From: Chara braunii
Taxonomy: Eukaryota > Streptophyta > Charophyceae > Charales > Characeae
Length of the DNA: 47,560 nucleotides
NCBI GenBank assembly: GCA_003427395.1
Contig: BFEA01000005.1
Coordinates: 1,573,216-1,620,775 of the forward strand
Reading direction: 5' to 3'
The position numbers and the translations under genes were made by a program. This document shows, piece by piece, positions 43,173-47,560 of this stretch. How positions within the stretch are numbered: position 1 is the stretch's first letter; every line of letters begins with the position of its first letter. Below the pieces are notes generated by a model, which was given only the letters and a program-made list of their open reading frames with translations, was not told where the DNA came from and searched no databases.

Positions 43173-45879
43173 AGTACTCTGCATGCAACTCGACGACTTG
43201 TTGGACAAAGGCTGGATCCGGCCTAGCAGCTCACCCTATGGTGCGCCGGTTCTCTTCGTTCAGAAGAAGAACAAGGACCTTCGCCTATGCATCGATTACC
43301 ACAAGCTCAATGCGCAAACTGTCAAGAATGCGGGACCTCTTCCTCGTATTGACGACCTTCTGAAGCCCTTGGGTGGCGCGAAATTTTTTTCCAAACTGGA
43401 CTTGAAGTCAGGATATCATCAGATCTCGATTCGGCCGCAAGATTGCTACAAGACCACGTTCAAGACACGGTACGGGCACTTTGAGTGGGTCGTCATGCCT
43501 TTTGGACTCACCAACGCCCCGACGACTTTTCAAGCGGCGATGACCAACGAGTTCCGTGCAATGCTGGACCGGTTCGTGTTGGTCTACTTGGACGACATCC
43601 TCGTCTATAGTCGGACCTTGGAGGAACATCTTGACCATCTTCGACGAGTGTTGGAGACACTCCGGCGCGCCAAGTTCAAAGCCAACTGCGACAAGTGTGA
43701 ATTCATACGCCAAGAGTTGGAATACTTGGGCCACTTCATTACTCCACAAGGCATCAGTCCGTTCAAGTTGTCGGACAAGATTCAAGCCGTCCAAGATTGG
43801 CCGGAGCCGCAGACCGTCACGGATGTCCGATCATTCCTTGGCCTTGCCGGCTACTACCAACATTTCATCACAGGGTACTCGAAGATTGCGGCTCACTTAA
43901 CCAAGCTTCAATGCGAGGATCGGCCGTTTGACTTCGGGACGGACGTGCGTGAATCATTCTTGGCCCTCAAGGCCGCATTGCTCTCCGCGGAGGTATTGCG
44001 GATATACGACCCGCTATTGCCAACACGTGTCACCACGAACGCGTCCGACTATGGCATTGGCGTTGTCCTCGAACAACATGACGTCGTGGAACGACACCCG
44101 GTCGAATACTTCAGCAAGAAAGTGTCGGTCGTGCACTCAATCGATGATGTACGCAAGAAGGAACTTCTCGCCTTCGTCCACGCACTCAAGCGGTGGCGGA
44201 ACTTTCTCCTTGGTTGACGCCAGTTCCGATGGGTAACGGACAACAATCCGTTGGTCTTCTACAAGTCTCGGGACACCATCAACAGCACCATCGCCCATTG
44301 GATGACCTTCATCGACCAATTCGACTTCTTTCCCGATCACATTCCGGGGAAGTCAAACTGTTTTACGGATGCTCTTTCACGGCGTCCGGACCACTGCACC
44401 GCGGTCTACTCAACCTTCGAGATCGAGGATGACTTGCGGGACAGTTTCATCGGCGGCTATCAAGCCGACCCCGAATTTCGCGACAAGTACGCAAACTGTT
44501 CCTCCCCCAATCCGGCGCCTTCGCACTATCGGATCCAAGAGGGATACTAGTTCGTTCACTCACGGGGGAAGGATCTACTTTGTGTACCGCAAGATTCACA
44601 CTTGCGCACGCGACTTCTTGGCGAGTTCCACAACGCCCCCGCCACCGGACACTTTGGAGTCAATCGCACGATTGGCCGACTCCGCGAGCGCTTTTGGTGG
44701 CCTGGTCTTCTGGACGACGTCACACGCTATTGCGAGTCATGCGAGGTTTGCCGACGTTGCAAATCATGCAATCACCGTCCGTACGGCGAACTGCGACCAT
44801 TACCGGTCCCCTTGCGCCGAAGGGAAGCGATTGCCATGGACATTACCGGGCCGTTCCCCAAGCACAAGACGGGTGTGGATGGGATCCTTATGGTGGTTGA
44901 CCGACTCACCAAGTTTGCCATGTTTTTGCCTTGCCGCTATCATGCCAAGGCACCAGAGTTGGCCGAGGTTCTCTGCCGGTTGGATTCGAAGCAAGGGTTA
45001 CCCCAAGGAGATCGTCTGCGACCGCGACACTCGGTTCATGTCCGATTTTTTGTTGGCGCTCATCAAACGATGGGGCTGATCCCTCAAGCCAAGTTCGGCT
45101 CGCCACCCCAAACTGATGGCCAAACTGAGAGGGCACATCAGACTGCACAGGTCCTCCTACGAACTCTCATCCGGCCCGACCAGAAAGATTGGGTTGAGCA
45201 GCTGCCGGATGTCGAGTTGGCATACAACTCGTCCATCCACCCGGCTATCGGGATGTCACCCTTTGAGTTCGAGCATGGATCGCCGGTCAATTCTCCGTTG
45301 GACACAATCATTCCACGGGCGGCTGAGAGCGACGACCATCTTCTCTTCATTCGTCGGATGCAAGAGCTTCTTGTCAAGGCACGTGACCAGATGGCAAAGA
45401 CGCAGCAACGTATGCGCCAACAGGCCAACCGCCAGCGTCTTCCTTGTCCATTCCGCGCCGGCGACCTTGTATGGGTTTCCGCTGCAGAATTCAACCTCGA
45501 ACAAGATATATCTCGCAAGCTCCTTCCGAAATGGATGGGGCCCTGGCCGATCGTGGCACCCGCTGGGGACGCACCCAAAGGACCTTCGTTCATCATTCAA
45601 GTGTCCGCCCACTTGCCCGTCAACCCGGTCTTTCACTGTTCCAAGTTGGCTCTCTACACTCCAGCGGAACTTGACGACTTTCCCGGACGACGATCGCAAC
45701 ACCCACCCTCGATGGACGGTTTCCAAGAGGTTGGCGACATCATATCCCAGCGACGTTACGACAACAGGCCGACTAAATTTTTGGTCTTCTTTGCATATTG
45801 CACCCATAGAGCTGACCGATGGCTGACTCGTGCGGAACTTCAGGCAACAGCGCCCGATGCTCTCGCACGCTATGAATAG
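43066..45879 (+). pseudogene. Ty3/gypsy pol: RT, RNase H, integrase, chromodomain-like tail
   Basis: One + frame covers 43066-45879 with stops at 44215 (TGA after FLLG) and 44548 (TAG after EGY). Visible are the RT blocks (SSSPYGAPVLFVQKK, FSKLDLKSGYHQI, VMPFGLTNAPTTFQ, catalytic YLDD in LVYLDDILVYS), RNase H (VTTNASDYGIG, KKELLAFVHAL, VTDNNPLVFY), the integrase HHCC finger (FHNAPATGHF...CESCEVC), the integrase first Asp (MDITGPFP) and Glu (QTDGQTERAHQ). A chromodomain-like tail (EVGDIISQRRY...RADRWLTRAEL) ends the frame. The RNase H first catalytic Asp is Asn. The integrase second Asp (CDRDTRF) is in another frame between ~44972 and ~45106. No LTR or polypurine tract follows. Inactive. Confidence 0.9.
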
Positions 45880-45886
45880 AAGTTGA

Positions 45887-46976
45887 AAGGTAAGCCGACA
45901 TCTTCGGTTCCACGAACGGACGGGGGGTACGTGGGAGGATCTGCGGGAATGTGATGACGCCACAGTAGATTACTTCAAGGAGAAGCTGCGAATGTCGCCA
46001 CGTGTTATCCGCGAGATCACGAAAACTCTTTCTCCATACCTGCAACGCCGTGTGACGTTCTACAGGGCGCCGTTGCAGCGAGACCAAATCGTCGCGTACG
46101 CTCTCTATAGGTGGGCGTCGGGGGAGGCACACGACAACGGGACGTGCAACTTCGGCATTGGCAGGTCTTCCGGCTTGACGGTGGTGCAGGACGTGACTGC
46201 TGCGTTGCTGAGCGCGTACCCCGACAATATATCCTGGCCCACTGGTTTGCAAAAGGCGGTCGACTTGTGTGCGTTCGCCGACAAGGGTTTTCTGAACTGC
46301 CATGGGTGCATCGACTGCACCCACATCTACATCGACAAGCTCGCCAATGCCAATGGCGAGGACTACTGCGACAGGAAAAAAACGTCGATTCTCCGTCCAG
46401 GCGCAGGTGGTCGTCGATATGAACTTGCACGTGTTGGATGCGTTCGTTGGTTATCCGGGAAGTTGTCACGACGTGAGGATCGTCCACCTGTCGAGTTTAT
46501 GGGCGCGCGCGGAGGCAGGGGAGCTTTTCACTCGGTCACCTGTCATGCTGCCTTTCGGTGTGCGGACGAACAGGTACTTGCTGGGCGACAATGGTTATCC
46601 CCCCTCCGAGTGGACAGTCGTCTCATACGGCAGTCTCGCGCAACACCATTATGAGGCACGCTTCGACAACAAACAGAAGACGACGAGGGGAGCCGTAGAG
46701 AGGGCGTTTGGCAGACTGAAGGGGACATGGAGGTTGTTCCGCCGCACCCACAAGTGCAACATGGACACCTTGGCGCATCAATTTATGGCCGTCTGCATCC
46801 TGCACAACATATTGATCGACGCAGGCATCCCGTTTGACGACAATCTGTTGTGGGAGGTGGGTCCAGACGGCGTGCATCGTAGAGTTGATCTTGGGATACA
46901 TCAGCCATTGAGGCCAGTGTGCGTGGAGTCATCAACGGGGGATGCGCTAATCTTGAGGGACGCGCTGGTGGAGTGA
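45887..46976 (+). pseudogene. PIF/Harbinger (HARBI1-like, DDE_Tnp_4) transposase
   Basis: The frame opens at 45887 without a Met (first ATG at 45992) and begins with RTGGTWEDLRECDDATVDYF, so the true start lies upstream and is missing. A helical N-terminal region (SPRVIREITKTLSPYL, QRDQIVAYALYRWASG) precedes the DDE core. The first Asp is in HGCIDCTHIYID. After a frame change at the 7-A run near 46376 come PGSCHDVRI (second Asp), LLGDNGYPPSEW and the Glu/Arg helix RGAVERAFGRLKGTWRLF, ending at 46976. All acidic catalytic residues are visible. One extra A in the homopolymer is the only defect within the core. The enzyme would cut and move Harbinger elements together with a Myb-like partner, which was not found here. 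Confidence 0.85.
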
Positions 46977-47560
46977 ATGACTCGGAATGAGTGCTCAGTG
47001 AGGATGGCCATGCATGCATGTCGATACCCCGCGATCGCCCACATGCGGCGGAAGAATGGAGCAGACCGAAGCGGGGAGGCACCGAAGAGCTTCTGCGGCG
47101 GGAAAGAAGGTGAGATCCATTTCCACCATCCACTACCGGTGCCGTATCGTCACGAGAATGTTGCCCTCCAGTCTGATGTCGTTGGGATGTGCTTTTGTAT
47201 TGTCGTCAGGCGCCGTGTTCATCATCCGGGTGTCATCTACGTTGTCGTCATTCCTGCTGTCGTGTTCTGTTTTCAAACGGTATACTGGAGGCGTGGTAGC
47301 ATCGTTGTGGGTCCGCGTGCACAACACGTTTCTCGCTGCCAGAGTGCGTAGGTGTCTTCATTTGCGGTGGTAAAACTTGTAGATTTTGTTCTTGTTTTTT
47401 CGTTTCCTTGTATATTTTTCCACTGTGCGGGCACACACACAATGCCGGCGGCGCTGGTTTGTTCAACAATGTTAGTGGATGTCGTCGGCGGCGGAGGCGA
47501 CGTGACGAGGTTGCATGTCGCAAGCGCGTTTTGTAGTTGTGAAGATGGTGCACGACGGAG
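46977..47560. other. No gene seen; 3' flank of the Harbinger transposase
   Basis: Mixed composition with no domain and no recognisable terminal inverted repeat of the Harbinger element. ORFs on both strands lack family resemblance. Confidence 0.4.

Noticed and set aside
43057-43188. N-terminal part of the minus-strand ORF starting at 43188 as the start of Gag
   Set aside because: These ~45 codons are exactly antisense to the conserved pol linker on the plus strand. Gag-like sequence begins only below ~43056.

Overview
The window looks like a repeat-dominated eukaryotic nuclear genome of the green-plant lineage. I found no convincing intact host gene. What can be identified are transposable-element families typical of plants: a Ty3/gypsy chromovirus-type element, a PIF/Harbinger transposase, a Helitron with Rep and helicase domains, a plant-type tRNA-iMet primer binding site, and a U6 snRNA copy. 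The gypsy proteins resemble what I remember of charophyte (Chara) retroelements. A streptophyte alga is therefore my best guess, but that rests on memory and not on a search.

Layout. 1-510: right part of a terminal-inverted-repeat (TIR) element built on ~200-bp subunits; a better copy lies at 24163-24976. 1299-1720: candidate LTR with an iMet primer binding site, minus strand. 2716-6175: copy A (+) of a ~3.5-4 kb non-coding element starting TGTCGGTGCGAA. 33290-37313: copy B of the same element (-). 26230-29110: a partial third copy, C (-). 7028-7885: a 176-codon ORF of unknown function (-) next to a 29-bp minisatellite. 7.9-15.6 kb: no certain gene, two short decayed ORFs, and large microsatellites at 13.55-14.4 kb. 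15.6-24 kb: a decayed Helitron with a 413-bp MITE nested inside it and a second unidentified ORF after the helicase. 29302-29403: a U6 snRNA copy. 31.3-33 kb: two diverged tandem arrays. 37.3-40.2 kb: low-complexity sequence, hairpins and a gag-like zinc knuckle. 40.6-45.9 kb: gypsy fragments placed head to head, gag-protease on minus and RT-RNaseH-integrase-chromodomain on plus. 45.9-47.0 kb: a PIF/Harbinger transposase abutting the gypsy 3' end.

None of the elements looks autonomous as it stands. The coding remnants carry stops, frameshifts and lost catalytic residues. Many of these are explained by C-to-T or G-to-A transitions, as expected for silenced, methylated plant transposons. The least explained items are the ORF-less A/B/C element family with its internal tRNA-like block, the second Helitron ORF, the two-subunit TIR element, and the rearranged gypsy/Harbinger block. 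All similarity statements come from reading the sequence by eye; no alignment or database search was run.
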